Positions 26,824 to 36,632 of a stretch of 64,000 bases of DNA are shown one piece after another. Origin of the DNA: an uncultured Acetatifactor sp. (lineage in GTDB: Bacteria > Bacillota > Clostridia > Lachnospirales > Lachnospiraceae); assembly GCA_934436245.1 (NCBI GenBank), contig CAKSAM010000012.1, positions 8,989-72,988 of the forward strand, written 5' to 3'. Numbering within the stretch: the first letter of the stretch is position 1; each line of letters begins with the position of its first letter. The position numbers and the translations under genes are program-made. Under the pieces are notes generated by a model, which saw only the letters and a program-made list of their open reading frames with translations, did no database searches and was not told the origin of the DNA.

Positions 26824-27653
26824 TGGCAAAACGTAAGCCAGAAGATCCGCCTGCTGGATCCCCGGCATGGATGTCTACTTTCAGTGACCTGATGAATTTA
26901 CTTCTGTGCTTCTTTGTTATGCTGTTTTCCATGTCATCCATTGATGCAACCAAGTACAGCGAAATGGCAGCCGCCATGTCCAACAGTACTTTTAGTATTT
27001 TTAATGCAGGTTCCACTGCAATCGGAGAGGGCATTCTCATCAGCAATGGTGTCAGCCAGCTGAATGATTTGGATGAGTATATCAGTAATGCCGGAAGAAA
27101 CGCAGACAGTGAAAGGGATTCCGATAATTATGAAAAATATGACAGTGCACAGCAGCTGGAAGAGGCGTTGAATGAAAAAAATCTGCAAAGCAATGAGGAA
27201 TTGTCTGAAGTGGTGCAGGAAGCCTTGGCTGAGGACAGCCTGGCAGACCAGGTAAGTGTTTCTTTTACGGCGCAGTATGTACAGCTGTCCATGAAGGGAG
27301 CACTGCTATTTGATTCCGGAAGTGCTTCGCTGAAAGAGCAGCCCAAAACAGTGCTGGACAAAGTGGGAGTGATCCTGGAAAGATACGGCAGTGATGCTGT
27401 GATCGAGATAGTGGGACACACAGATAATGTACCTATCAGCAGTGCCAGATTTGCGGATAATGAAGAACTGAGCAGCGCAAGAGCTCTTTCTGTCTTTTAT
27501 TATCTGGTTGACAATACTTCGCTGGATCCATCCAATCTGCGTCATGCGGGAATGGGAGACAGGACTCCTGTTGCGGATAATGCTACAGAAGAAGGACGCA
27601 GCAAAAACCGGCGGGTAGAGATACGAATATATAATCCGTCCACTGGTAATTAA
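26823..27653 (+). CDS. motB: flagellar stator protein MotB
   Basis: Ion-conducting and peptidoglycan-anchoring stator subunit. The single transmembrane helix (about 19-39) carries the essential Asp at position 22 (STFSDLMNLLLCFFVMLF). The C-terminal OmpA-like domain has the peptidoglycan motif IVGHTDNVPISSARFADN and the NRRVEIRI ending. 276 residues. The start overlaps the motA stop by one base, so the pair is translationally coupled. Confidence 0.96.
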   Translation: MAKRKPEDPPAGSPAWMSTFSDLMNLLLCFFVMLFSMSSIDATKYSEMAAAMSNSTFSIFNAGSTAIGEGILISNGVSQLNDLDEYISNAGRNADSERDSDNYEKYDSAQQLEEALNEKNLQSNEELSEVVQEALAEDSLADQVSVSFTAQYVQLSMKGALLFDSGSASLKEQPKTVLDKVGVILERYGSDAVIEIVGHTDNVPISSARFADNEELSSARALSVFYYLVDNTSLDPSNLRHAGMGDRTPVADNATEEGRSKNRRVEIRIYNPSTGN

Positions 27654-27682
27654 TGTGGAGAGGGAAAGGAAGCAAAAAGAAC

Positions 27683-28201
27683 ATGAAGAAAAATCTGATG
27701 ACGGTGTTGATCCTGGCACTACTTATTGTGAATATTGTGCTGACCAGTGTAATGCTTGTAAGCATTGTAGGCACAAATAAAAAAACTGCACAGTTAGTGG
27801 ATAATATCACAACAGCAATGAATCTGGAATTGACGGTTCCCGGCACAGAAGGGACGGCGAATGTTGCACTTACCGATACGGAGGTGTATAATATCGCAGA
27901 TTCCATGACGATTCCTCTGAAGAGTGAACCCGGAGCAAAACAGGATTACATTATGTTTGATATCTCTTTTTCTATTAACAAGAAGAGTAAGGATTATAAG
28001 ACCTATGGAAGCAGTGAGACCCTGGATGGCTATAAGACATTGATAGAGGATGCGATCACGGCAACTGTTTCTGAGCATACAGAGGATGAGTGCAGAGAGG
28101 ATATGGAGGGTCTGAAAGAAGAGATCCTGAAGGCAGTACAGAATCTGTTCCAATCCGATTTCATCTATAAAGTATCTATCAGTGGAGTGAAGTACGGCTG
28201 A
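27683..28201 (+). CDS. fliL: flagellar basal-body-associated protein FliL
   Basis: Single-span membrane protein that surrounds and supports stator units. The transmembrane helix is at about 5-27 (LMTVLILALLIVNIVLTSVM), followed by a periplasmic-side domain. ATG 27683 follows GGAAAGGAAG; an ATG at 27653 overlapping the motB stop would add ten basic residues. Product 172 residues. Called from its position between motB and fliM and its topology; sequence conservation in this family is low. Confidence 0.85.
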   Translation: MKKNLMTVLILALLIVNIVLTSVMLVSIVGTNKKTAQLVDNITTAMNLELTVPGTEGTANVALTDTEVYNIADSMTIPLKSEPGAKQDYIMFDISFSINKKSKDYKTYGSSETLDGYKTLIEDAITATVSEHTEDECREDMEGLKEEILKAVQNLFQSDFIYKVSISGVKYG

Positions 28202-28238
28202 TGATACATAAAAAAGAGATGACAGGAGGTGAGGGTCT

Positions 28239-29219
28239 GTGAGTGATATCCTTTCACAAAGTGAAATTGATAATCTTCTGAAACAACTGTCAGACGGTGA
28301 CCTCGATATGGATCAAATCCAGGGAGAGGACGAGAAACAGGTAAAGAATTATGATTTCAGTCGTCCTACCAAGTTCTCTAAGGAGCACTTGAGGACTTTG
28401 GAAATCATATTCGAACATTACAGCCGATTGATCTCAACCAACCTTCCGGTGTATCTGCGCAAAAATGTACAGGTAACGGTGGCAAGTTCGGAAACGGTTA
28501 CTTTCAGTGAATTCTCTAATGCACTTTCGAACCCGTCAGTGCTTGGAATTGTTAATTTTGCACCGCTTAGCGGTAATATTATCATAGAAATTGCAACAAA
28601 TCTGTGTTATGCCATGCTGGATCGTATGCTGGGAGGCAGCGGACAGCCATTGGAAAAGAGCAGAGATTTTTCGGATATTGAGCTTACGATCTTGCAAAAG
28701 CTTTTAATAATGTTTACGCAGTTATTGCGTGAGCCCTGGAAAAATGTTGTTGAGATTTCCCCGGTGTTAAGCCGGCTGGAGACAAATCCCCAGTTTGCCC
28801 AGGTAATTGCTCCCAGCGATATGATCGCTATTGTTACCCTGAATATGAAAATCGGGGATGTAGAAGGAATGGTAAATATCTGTCTTCCTTTCTTTACACT
28901 GGAAGATGTGATGGATAAACTGAACACCAAATACTGGTTCTCCACAATGCAGGAGAATCATGATGAACACTACGAGGAATACATAGAGTCCATGATCCGC
29001 AGGGTGGAAATCCCCATCAAAGCGGTACTGGGGAAGAGTGAGATTTCTGTCAATGATTTCCTGAATCTGCAGGTGGGCGATTGTATCCGGCTGAATTCCA
29101 GAGTCGATAATGACATGGATGTGTATGTGGGTAATATTAAGAAATTTACTGCATTACCCGGTACAGAGAAAGATTCGTATGCTGTTCAGATCACATCGGT
29201 GATCAGAGAGGAGGAGTAA
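28239..29219 (+). CDS. fliM: flagellar motor switch protein FliM
   Basis: C-ring protein that binds CheY-P. It starts at GTG 28239, 6-8 bases after a strong ACAGGAGGTGAGG. The N-terminal CheY-binding peptide DILSQSEIDNLLKQL is present, then the CheC-like middle domain with RTLEIIFEHYSRLISTNLPV, and a C-terminal SpoA domain (VNDFLNLQVGDCIRLNSRVD). 326 residues. Confidence 0.97.
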   Translation: MSDILSQSEIDNLLKQLSDGDLDMDQIQGEDEKQVKNYDFSRPTKFSKEHLRTLEIIFEHYSRLISTNLPVYLRKNVQVTVASSETVTFSEFSNALSNPSVLGIVNFAPLSGNIIIEIATNLCYAMLDRMLGGSGQPLEKSRDFSDIELTILQKLLIMFTQLLREPWKNVVEISPVLSRLETNPQFAQVIAPSDMIAIVTLNMKIGDVEGMVNICLPFFTLEDVMDKLNTKYWFSTMQENHDEHYEEYIESMIRRVEIPIKAVLGKSEISVNDFLNLQVGDCIRLNSRVDNDMDVYVGNIKKFTALPGTEKDSYAVQITSVIREEE

Positions 29220-29221
29220 CG

Positions 29222-30694
29222 ATGGACGGGATGTTATCTCAGGATGAGATAAATGCCCTGCTGCAAGGCATGGATCTGTCGGACACTGCAGACAGTGGTG
29301 CCTCGACACCGGATCCGACACCGGATAGCAGCACGGCTGAGAATGAGAAAAATAGCGGAAGTGTGAAAGATACACCACCGGTTGCCGGTGATGGAGAAGT
29401 ATTGACGGATGTGGAAAAGGATGCGATTGGCGAGGTGGCCAATATCAGCATGGGCTCTTCAGCCACAACGTTGTATTCTCTGGTGAATCGTAAAGTAAAT
29501 ATTACGACCCCTGTGGTTACACTTGCCACTTGGAATACATTATTGGATACCTATGAAAGACCCTGCGTATTTATTCAGATCAAATATACACAGGGACTGG
29601 ATGGTACCAATATTCTGGTGCTGAAAGAACATGATGTAAAGGTTATTACCGACCTGATGATGGGCGGAGACGGCACTAATACCGACGGAGAACTGGGGGA
29701 ATTGCATTTAAGTGCGATTTCTGAGGCGATGAACCAGATGATGGGTTCTGCGGCGACATCGTTGTCTACGTTGCTGCAGACGGTCATAGATATCAGTCCA
29801 CCTGAATCTTCACTGTTTGATCTTACAGAGGTAAAAGACGGTAAAGAAATTTCTCCATTCCTGGGTGGTACATTTGTTAAAATCGCATTTCGCATGCAGA
29901 TTGATGATTTGGTGGACAGTTCTATTATGCAGCTGTACCCCATTGATTTTGCCCGTAAACTGGTAGAAACCTTTATTAATACACAGATGGGCAATATTAA
30001 TGGAACTGAGGACAAAGCTCAGGCGCAGAAAGATACCGGCACAACACCCCCTGCAGATAACAGTGTACAGAATAATGCAGGCATGTCCGGTTCCGGCGTA
30101 GAAAGCCAGGCACAGATGAATTCCATGGGTATGAATCCGATGAATGGCATGGGTACTAATGACATGAGCCAGATGGGTAACATGGGCATGAATGGCATGA
30201 ACCAGATGGGTAACATGGGCATGAACGGCATGAACCAGATGGGTAACATGGGCATGAACGGTATGAACCAGATGGGTAACATGGGCATGAACGGCATGAA
30301 CCAGATGGGTAACATGGGCATGAACGGTATGAACCAGATGGGTAACATGGGCATGAATGGCATGAACCAGATGGGTATGATGGGGATGCCCCAGCAAAAT
30401 GTCAATGTACAGCCGGCACAATTCCAGAATTTCTCGAACGACACTATGGGTATTGCCGGTCAGGAAAATATCGGACTGATCAAGGATGTACCCCTGGAAG
30501 TAACCGTAGAGCTTGGAAGAACAACAAAATCTATTTCCGAGATTTTGGATTTTTCACCGGGAACAATTATCGAACTCGATCGTATTGCCGGAGAACCGAT
30601 AGATGTTCTTGTCAATGGCAAGTTCGTTGCCAAGGGAGAAGTCGTTGTGATTGAAGAGAGCTTTGGCGTGCGAATTACGGAAATTATAAAATAA
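29222..30694 (+). CDS. fliY: flagellar motor switch phosphatase FliY (FliN-type) with Met/Asn/Gly repeat linker
   Basis: C-ring protein and CheY-P phosphatase of Firmicutes. Order: N-terminal CheY-binding peptide MLSQDEINALLQGM, a CheC-like phosphatase domain with both active-site motifs (EVANISMGSSATTL and EAMNQMMGSAATSL), then a linker holding six perfect 11-residue repeats QMGNMGMNGMN (about 317-382), and a C-terminal FliN/SpoA domain (VTVELGRTTKSISEILDF). 490 residues is about 100 more than Bacillus FliY, mostly the linker. It follows fliM by 2 bases. Confidence 0.96.
   Translation: MDGMLSQDEINALLQGMDLSDTADSGASTPDPTPDSSTAENEKNSGSVKDTPPVAGDGEVLTDVEKDAIGEVANISMGSSATTLYSLVNRKVNITTPVVTLATWNTLLDTYERPCVFIQIKYTQGLDGTNILVLKEHDVKVITDLMMGGDGTNTDGELGELHLSAISEAMNQMMGSAATSLSTLLQTVIDISPPESSLFDLTEVKDGKEISPFLGGTFVKIAFRMQIDDLVDSSIMQLYPIDFARKLVETFINTQMGNINGTEDKAQAQKDTGTTPPADNSVQNNAGMSGSGVESQAQMNSMGMNPMNGMGTNDMSQMGNMGMNGMNQMGNMGMNGMNQMGNMGMNGMNQMGNMGMNGMNQMGNMGMNGMNQMGNMGMNGMNQMGMMGMPQQNVNVQPAQFQNFSNDTMGIAGQENIGLIKDVPLEVTVELGRTTKSISEILDFSPGTIIELDRIAGEPIDVLVNGKFVAKGEVVVIEESFGVRITEIIK
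30170..30367 (+). repeat. six 33-base tandem repeats inside fliY
   Basis: Six consecutive 33-base units starting at 30170, 30203, 30236, 30269, 30302 and 30335, each encoding QMGNMGMNGMN, differing only at third codon positions (for example aacggc, aacggt, aatggc). A seventh, diverged partial unit follows. Confidence 0.95.
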
Positions 30695-30727
30695 GCAGAG
30701 ATAACCAAACAAATGGAGGAGATTTAA

Positions 30728-31090
30728 ATGGCTAAGAATATTTTAATCTGTGATGATGCAGCATTTATGAGGATGATGATTAAGGATATCCTGACCAAGA
30801 ACGGATATAATGTAGCCGGTGAAGCAGAAAATGGAATGAAGGCTGTAGAAAAGTTTAAGGAAGTAAATCCGGATCTGGTACTTATGGATATCACCATGCC
30901 GGAAATGGACGGTATTCAGGCACTGAAGGAAATCAAAAAGATTGACGGCGGAGCCAAGGTGATTATGTGTTCTGCTATGGGACAGCAGGCAATGGTTATT
31001 GAGTCTATTCAGGCAGGAGCTAAGGACTTTATCGTAAAGCCTTTCCAGGCTGAACGTGTTATTGAAGCTGTGAAAAAGGTAGTGGGTTAA
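30728..31090 (+). CDS. cheY: chemotaxis response regulator CheY
   Basis: Single receiver domain that binds FliM and FliY when phosphorylated. 120 residues with the acidic pair (ILICDDAAFMRMM), phospho-acceptor Asp in DLVLMDITMPEMDG, the Ser of IMCSAMGQQ and Lys in FIVKPFQ. TGGAGGAG precedes the ATG. The stop overlaps the fliO start. Confidence 0.95.
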   Translation: MAKNILICDDAAFMRMMIKDILTKNGYNVAGEAENGMKAVEKFKEVNPDLVLMDITMPEMDGIQALKEIKKIDGGAKVIMCSAMGQQAMVIESIQAGAKDFIVKPFQAERVIEAVKKVVG

Positions 31091-31455
31091 TGATCATACT
31101 CACCGGAAAAGCTGACAGCTATGCACAGTTTATTACAGTACTGCTGATTTTTGCAGCAGTATTGGCGATAACCGCACTGGTGACAAAATGGATTGCAGGC
31201 TACCAGAAACAGCAGGGCACAGAGGGTAACATTGAGATAAAAGAGACAGTCAGAATTGCAAACAATAAATATATCCAGCTGGTCCGGATCGGTGAAAAAT
31301 ATTTTGCGGTTGCTGTCTGTAAAGATACCGTAACGACTCTGGGAGAGATTCCTGCAGAACAACTGAAGGAAAAGAAAACATTTGACAGTACTTCCGGATT
31401 TCGGGAGCTGTTGGAACGTGCGGCTAAGAAACAGAATGAAGACAAAGATCGTTAA
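31090..31455 (+). CDS. fliO: flagellar biosynthetic protein FliO
   Basis: Small membrane protein that assists assembly of the FliP pore. 121 residues with one transmembrane helix (about 13-36) and the cytoplasmic FliO domain (IKETVRIANNKYIQLVRIGE, then KYFAVAV). It overlaps cheY by one base and fliP by about 20 bases. The family is diverged; position between cheY and fliP supports the call. Confidence 0.88.
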   Translation: MIILTGKADSYAQFITVLLIFAAVLAITALVTKWIAGYQKQQGTEGNIEIKETVRIANNKYIQLVRIGEKYFAVAVCKDTVTTLGEIPAEQLKEKKTFDSTSGFRELLERAAKKQNEDKDR

Positions 31456-32311
31456 TTCAAACAAAAAAATCAAGAGAGTTATTTCTATGGTATGCCTGCT
31501 GGTCACGGTGGGCATATTGTGTATTTGTACGCCATTCAAGGCACAGGCATCGGAACGGCATCTGACAGGAGATACGGAGATCTCGACAGTGATCAATCCG
31601 GCGGGAACGGCTACTACTCGTGAAGAAGTGGGGACACTGAATACAGCCAATACGGTCAGTATTACCTATAATAATGGAAACGGACAGATCAACGGTGCAT
31701 TACGTATTTTGATTACGTTGACGCTGATCGCATTGGCACCGACCATTATTATCATGATGACATCTTTTACCAGAATCATCATTGTATTGCATTTTACGAG
31801 ATCGGCGTTAAATACGCAGACGGCACCGCCAAATCAGATCCTCATCGGGCTGGCACTTATTTTGACATTCTTTATCATGGAGCCTACGATCACAAGAATC
31901 AATGAAGAAGCCATTCAACCCTTTGAAGAAGGGACAATTGATCAGGAAGAGGCTCTGGAGAAGGGAATGGCACCGTTACGGGAATTTATGTATCCCCAGA
32001 CCCAGGTGAAGGATGTAGAGCTTTTTATGGATATTGCGGGAAAGGAATGGGACGGAACACTGGAAGATATTCCTAATTCTGTGCTGGTTCCCAGCTTTAT
32101 GATCAGTGAACTGCGTATGGCGTTCTGGATCGGTTTTATGATTTATATTCCTTTTATCGTAATTGATATGGTAGTGGCATCTACACTTATGAGTATGGGT
32201 ATGATGATGCTGCCGCCTACGACGATTTCCATGCCTTTCAAAATACTGCTGTTTGTTCTTGCAGACGGCTGGGCATTGATCATAGGACAGCTGGTGCAGA
32301 CATTCTATTAG
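31436..32311 (+). CDS. fliP: flagellar biosynthetic protein FliP
   Basis: Main pore-forming subunit of the export gate. A cleavable signal peptide is visible (KKIKRVISMVCLLVTVGILC then APFKAQA-type site, here PFKAQA). Core motifs: LALAPTII-like LIALAPTIIIMMTSFTRIII, RSALNTQTAPPNQILIGLAL and the C-terminal MMLPPTTISMPFKILLFVLA. ATG 31436 lies inside the fliO end; ATG 31487 is an alternative that would shorten the signal peptide. Product 291 residues. Confidence 0.95.
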   Translation: MKTKIVNSNKKIKRVISMVCLLVTVGILCICTPFKAQASERHLTGDTEISTVINPAGTATTREEVGTLNTANTVSITYNNGNGQINGALRILITLTLIALAPTIIIMMTSFTRIIIVLHFTRSALNTQTAPPNQILIGLALILTFFIMEPTITRINEEAIQPFEEGTIDQEEALEKGMAPLREFMYPQTQVKDVELFMDIAGKEWDGTLEDIPNSVLVPSFMISELRMAFWIGFMIYIPFIVIDMVVASTLMSMGMMMLPPTTISMPFKILLFVLADGWALIIGQLVQTFY

Positions 32312-32333
32312 AGTCGGAAGATGAGGTTTTGCT

Positions 32334-32606
32334 ATGACAATTGATGCAGTATCGGAAATGACGAATAATGCGTTATATGTGATTATAAAGGTATCATTAC
32401 CTGTTTTGCTGGTATCACTGATCGTGGGATTGATCATCAGTATTTTTCAGACGGTAACTTCGATTCAGGAGCAGACACTTACTTTCGTACCTAAAATTAT
32501 TGCTATATTTCTGACACTGGTCCTGCTGGGACAATGGATGATGAACACTATGGTAGAGTATACGGTGCAGCTTTGGACAAGCTTCAGCCAGTACATACAC
32601 AGGTAA
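32334..32606 (+). CDS. fliQ: flagellar biosynthetic protein FliQ
   Basis: Export-gate subunit with two transmembrane helices. 90 residues, containing the conserved SLIVGLIISIFQTVTSIQEQ and TLTFVPKIIAIFLTLVLLG. It is placed between fliP and fliR as in nearly all flagellar loci. GAGG precedes the ATG. Confidence 0.96.
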   Translation: MTIDAVSEMTNNALYVIIKVSLPVLLVSLIVGLIISIFQTVTSIQEQTLTFVPKIIAIFLTLVLLGQWMMNTMVEYTVQLWTSFSQYIHR

Positions 32607-32618
32607 CAGGACAGATTC

Positions 32619-33401
32619 ATGGTAGATTTATCGTTTTCTATATATGATCTTGAATATTTTTTGCTGATCCTGGTCAGAGTTTCGTGTTTTGTCTATATTG
32701 CACCCTATTTTGGCATGACGGATACACCGGCCAGAATCCGGATCGGTATCAGCTTTTTTACGTCAATTCTGTTATATGAGACACTGACGCCGGTGGAAGC
32801 GGTTGTTTTTGATACCGTAATGGAATATGCCGTGATTGTCATGAAGGAAGCGATCGCCGGTCTGTTGATCGGATTTGGAGCCAATATCTGCATGGCAATC
32901 GTAAATTTTGCCGGTTCCATAGCAGATATGGAAACAGGTCTATCCATGGCAACACTGATGGATCCGGCGACCAAAGAGAGCACCAGCATTACCGGTGTAT
33001 TGTATCAGTATTCGTTCATGCTGATGCTGATCGCATCTGGAATGTACCGTTATCTTTTTGGAGCACTGGCGGATAGTTTTACATTAATTCCTGTAAATGG
33101 AGTGGTGTTCCATGCAGACAGTTTGCTTAACTCTATGATTGAATTCATGAATGACTATATTCTGATCGGCTTTCGTATTGTATTGCCGATTTTTTGTGTA
33201 ACATTACTTCTGAATGCGGTACTGGGCGTGCTTGCAAAAGTATCACCACAGATGAATATGTTTGCGGTGGGTATTCAGCTGAAGGTACTGGCAGGGCTTA
33301 CGGCAATGTTCCTGACGGCGGGAATGCTGCCGGGAGCAGCGGATTTTGTCTATCAGGAGATGAAAAAAATGGTAGTATCCTTTATCGGAGGTATGAGGTG
33401 A
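32619..33401 (+). CDS. fliR: flagellar biosynthetic protein FliR
   Basis: Export-gate subunit that completes the FliPQR helix. 260 residues with about six membrane helices; RVSCFVYIAPYFGMTDTPAR, MKEAIAGLLIGFGANI and SPQMNMFAVGIQLKVLAGL match the family. The stop overlaps the flhB start (GTGA). Confidence 0.96.
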   Translation: MVDLSFSIYDLEYFLLILVRVSCFVYIAPYFGMTDTPARIRIGISFFTSILLYETLTPVEAVVFDTVMEYAVIVMKEAIAGLLIGFGANICMAIVNFAGSIADMETGLSMATLMDPATKESTSITGVLYQYSFMLMLIASGMYRYLFGALADSFTLIPVNGVVFHADSLLNSMIEFMNDYILIGFRIVLPIFCVTLLLNAVLGVLAKVSPQMNMFAVGIQLKVLAGLTAMFLTAGMLPGAADFVYQEMKKMVVSFIGGMR

Positions 33402-34510
33402 GCCTGGAATATAATCTGCAATTCTTTGCCGCAGAGGGACAGGGTGGAGAGAAAACTGAACCTGCTACAGAGAAAAAGCTGACAGATGCCAGAAAAGAGG
33501 GCCAGGTAGCAAAAAGCCGGGAAATCGCCAATGGTCTTGGACTTTTGTCTGTGTTCCTGGTATTAAAACTATGGGTGGGACACATGGGCTATCAGTTCAT
33601 GAATGTGTTCACCGACATCTATGAAAAGATTCCGGAGGTAGTAACGTTCTGGCATGGGAACATGCCGGAGACGGATGTGAAACTGGTATTTCAGAAGATG
33701 ATGCTGGAAGCTGTGATCATCATGGCACCGGTGCTGCTGGTGGGATTACTGATTGCTTTTTTAAGTGATGTGGTGCAGGTTGGATGGCATCCGACAGGCA
33801 AGCCGATGCAGCCCAAATTTTCTAAATTGAATCCGATTTCCGGATTTAAAAGAATCATTTCCGTGAATTCCCTTGTGGAACTGGTGAAATCTCTTTTGAA
33901 GATTGGATTGATCATATACATATGCTATAATTATCTGAAAGGCAGATGGCCGTTGCTATACAGTCTATATGATATGGATCTTACACAGGCAATTGCTTTG
34001 ATCGGAGAGACTGTTACTGATCTCGGGATCAGGGTATCACTGATCTATATGATCATTGCTGCAGCGGATTTTATTTATCAGAAAGTAAAATTCAGCAGAG
34101 ATATGAGAATGACCAAACAAGAGGTCAAGGAAGAGTACAAACAACAGGAAGGGGATCCCCAGATCAAAGGCCGTATCCGGCAGAAAATGAGGGAGGCTTC
34201 CCAACGGAGAATGATGCAGAATCTGCCACAGGCAGATGTGGTCATCACCAATCCTACGCATTATGCAGTTGCTATCAAATATGATCCAGAGGTGGCAGAC
34301 GCTCCCATTGTAATTGCAAAGGGAGAAGATTATCTGGCGGCAAAGATCAAAGAGATCGCCAGAGATCACCAAATAGAAATTGTAGAAAACAAACCACTGG
34401 CCAGAATGCTGTATGCCAATGTGGATGTGGGGCAGGCAGTACCGCCGGAACTTTATCAGGCGGTAGCAGAGGTGCTGGCGTTTGTGTATCATCTGCAAGG
34501 TAAAGTATAA
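33398..34510 (+). CDS. flhB: flagellar biosynthetic protein FlhB
   Basis: Export-gate switch protein that changes substrate specificity after autocleavage. It starts at GTG 33398, overlapping the fliR stop; the frame stays open further upstream inside fliR, but the family N-terminus (LQFFAAEGQGGEKTEPATEK) begins here. Four membrane helices are followed by a cytoplasmic domain with the autocleavage site NPTH at 285-288. 370 residues. ERTE/KTEPATEKKLTDARKEGQ is the typical leader. Confidence 0.96.
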   Translation: MSLEYNLQFFAAEGQGGEKTEPATEKKLTDARKEGQVAKSREIANGLGLLSVFLVLKLWVGHMGYQFMNVFTDIYEKIPEVVTFWHGNMPETDVKLVFQKMMLEAVIIMAPVLLVGLLIAFLSDVVQVGWHPTGKPMQPKFSKLNPISGFKRIISVNSLVELVKSLLKIGLIIYICYNYLKGRWPLLYSLYDMDLTQAIALIGETVTDLGIRVSLIYMIIAAADFIYQKVKFSRDMRMTKQEVKEEYKQQEGDPQIKGRIRQKMREASQRRMMQNLPQADVVITNPTHYAVAIKYDPEVADAPIVIAKGEDYLAAKIKEIARDHQIEIVENKPLARMLYANVDVGQAVPPELYQAVAEVLAFVYHLQGKV

Positions 34511-34552
34511 ACGATTGAAAATACGAAAGAACGGAAAGGAGGTAAGGCACAG

Positions 34553-36592
34553 ATGAAAATGAAAAAAGCGGATATCGGCATAGCAATTTATATTATGGCG
34601 GCCATTATCATGTTTATTGTGCCAATACCTTCCTGGCTGCTGGATATTTTACTGGCGATCAATATCTCTGTTGCATTGACGATCCTGTTTGCAACGATGT
34701 TCAGTAAGGAAGTACTGGATATGTCCTTCTTCCCTACGATGCTGCTGTTTACCACAATCTTCCGTATTGCACTGAATACCTCATCCACCCGTCTGATCCT
34801 AAGAGACGGTAATGCCGGTAATGTCGTGGAGACCTTCGGCGAATTCGTAGGTGGCGGTGATCTGGTCATCGGCGTGATCATCTTCATTATTCTGATCCTG
34901 ATCCAGTTCATGGTCATCAACAAAGGTTCCGAACGTGTATCCGAAGTAACCGCAAGATTTACACTGGATGCCATGCCAGGTAAGCAGATGGCTATCGACG
35001 CAGATCTGAATACCGGTGCCATTACGGATGCAGAGGCTAAGAAGCGCAGGGAAAAGATCCAGGAAGAAGCGAGCTTCTTCGGCTCCATGGATGGTGCCGT
35101 AAAATACGTAAAGGGAGATGCTGTGGCAGGTCTTCTGATTACCGCAATTAATATTGTGGGTGGCATCATTATGGGAATGACAAGACAGGGTATGGATATT
35201 ACGGCTGCCCTGAATAAATATGCGATACTTACGATTGGCGACGGCCTGGTCAGCCAGATCCCTTCCCTTTTAATTTCATTATCTACCGGTATTCTGGTGA
35301 CGAAGGGAAGTAAGGATGCTGATTTTGGAACAACGCTGGTCAGCCAGCTGTTTGGAGTACCAAAGGCTCTGTATCTGGTAGGTGCCATGCTGGCAATCCT
35401 GGGATTTGTGACACAGTTAAATACTATTCTGTTTGTCGGATTGGGATTGGTATTCATTATCGTGGCCAGAAATATCGAAGGTACGCTCGAAACTGCAAAA
35501 ATAGAACAGGAGGTTGACAGTGAAGAGGCCGCTGCCGAAGAAATCCGGCAGCCGGAGAATGTCAACAGCCTGCTGCAGGTGGATCCGATTGAACTGGAAT
35601 TCGGTTATGGTATTATTCCGCTGGCAGATGTGAATCAGGGAGGCGATCTGCTGGATCGAGTGGTAATGATCAGACGTCAGATTGCTCTGGAACTCGGTAC
35701 TGTGGTTCCAATCATTCGTCTGCGCGATAACATTCAGCTGAATCCCAATCAATATATTATTAAGATCAAGGGAATTCAGGTCAGCGAAGGAGAGATTTTA
35801 TTTGACCATTATATGGCAATGAATCCCGGATATGTCGAAGAAGAAATCACGGGTATTCCTACCTTTGAGCCGTCTTTTCATCTGCCTGCGATCTGGATCA
35901 CGGAGGGACAGAGAGAACGGGCGGAGAGCCTGGGCTATACCGTGGTAGATCCCCCATCCATTATTGCCACGCATCTGACAGAAATTATCAGACAGCATAT
36001 TGCAGAACTGCTTACCAGACAGGATGTACAGAACCTTATCAACAATGTCAAAGAAAACAATTCTTCTCTGGTGGAGGAGCTGGTTCCCAAGCTATTGGGG
36101 CTTGGTGAAATACAGAAGGTATTGCAGAATCTTCTGAAAGAGGGAATTTCCATCAGAGATCTGCTGACCATACTGGAAACACTGGCAGATTATGCACCTA
36201 CGACCAGAGATACGGATATTCTCACGGAATATGTAAGACAGAGTCTGAAACGTGCAATCTCTACCAAATACTTCCTTTCTCATGAAACGACCAGTGTGCT
36301 TACACTGGATCCCAAAGTGGAACAGGAGATCATGGGCAGTGTGAAACAGACAGAGACAGGGGCATTTCTGAATCTGGATCCTGCCAGAAGCAAGAAAATT
36401 CTGAATGCTGTAGGCGAAGAAATGAAAAAGCTGGAAAACATGGGCAAAACTCCTATCATTATTACATCACCGATTGTGAGAATGTATTTTAAACGTCTGA
36501 CAGAAGATTACTATCCGGATCTGGTGGTAGTATCTTACAATGAAGTGGAATCCAATGTGGAATTGCAATCTGTGGGTATGGTCACAGCTTAA
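34553..36592 (+). CDS. flhA: flagellar biosynthesis protein FlhA
   Basis: Largest export-gate component; its nonameric cytoplasmic ring receives chaperone-cargo complexes. 679 residues: an N-terminal half with several transmembrane helices, including FPTMLLFTTIFRIALNTSST and the cytoplasmic loop DAMPGKQMAIDADLNTG, then a large soluble C-terminal domain. AAAGGAGGTAAG precedes the ATG, one of the strongest sites in the operon. Confidence 0.97.
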   Translation: MKMKKADIGIAIYIMAAIIMFIVPIPSWLLDILLAINISVALTILFATMFSKEVLDMSFFPTMLLFTTIFRIALNTSSTRLILRDGNAGNVVETFGEFVGGGDLVIGVIIFIILILIQFMVINKGSERVSEVTARFTLDAMPGKQMAIDADLNTGAITDAEAKKRREKIQEEASFFGSMDGAVKYVKGDAVAGLLITAINIVGGIIMGMTRQGMDITAALNKYAILTIGDGLVSQIPSLLISLSTGILVTKGSKDADFGTTLVSQLFGVPKALYLVGAMLAILGFVTQLNTILFVGLGLVFIIVARNIEGTLETAKIEQEVDSEEAAAEEIRQPENVNSLLQVDPIELEFGYGIIPLADVNQGGDLLDRVVMIRRQIALELGTVVPIIRLRDNIQLNPNQYIIKIKGIQVSEGEILFDHYMAMNPGYVEEEITGIPTFEPSFHLPAIWITEGQRERAESLGYTVVDPPSIIATHLTEIIRQHIAELLTRQDVQNLINNVKENNSSLVEELVPKLLGLGEIQKVLQNLLKEGISIRDLLTILETLADYAPTTRDTDILTEYVRQSLKRAISTKYFLSHETTSVLTLDPKVEQEIMGSVKQTETGAFLNLDPARSKKILNAVGEEMKKLENMGKTPIIITSPIVRMYFKRLTEDYYPDLVVVSYNEVESNVELQSVGMVTA

Positions 36593-36632
36593 AGGGTAAG
36601 CACATTGAACCGACACAGAGATGAGGAACAGT

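Noticed and set aside
29810-30444. Two long minus-strand frames opposite fliY with His/Val- or Pro/Met-rich repeats.
   Set aside because: They are shadows of the FliY tandem repeat; neither has a ribosome site.
33194-33397. 68-codon upstream extension of the flhB frame inside fliR.
   Set aside because: The family N-terminus starts at GTG 33398, and the extension only reflects an open frame within fliR.
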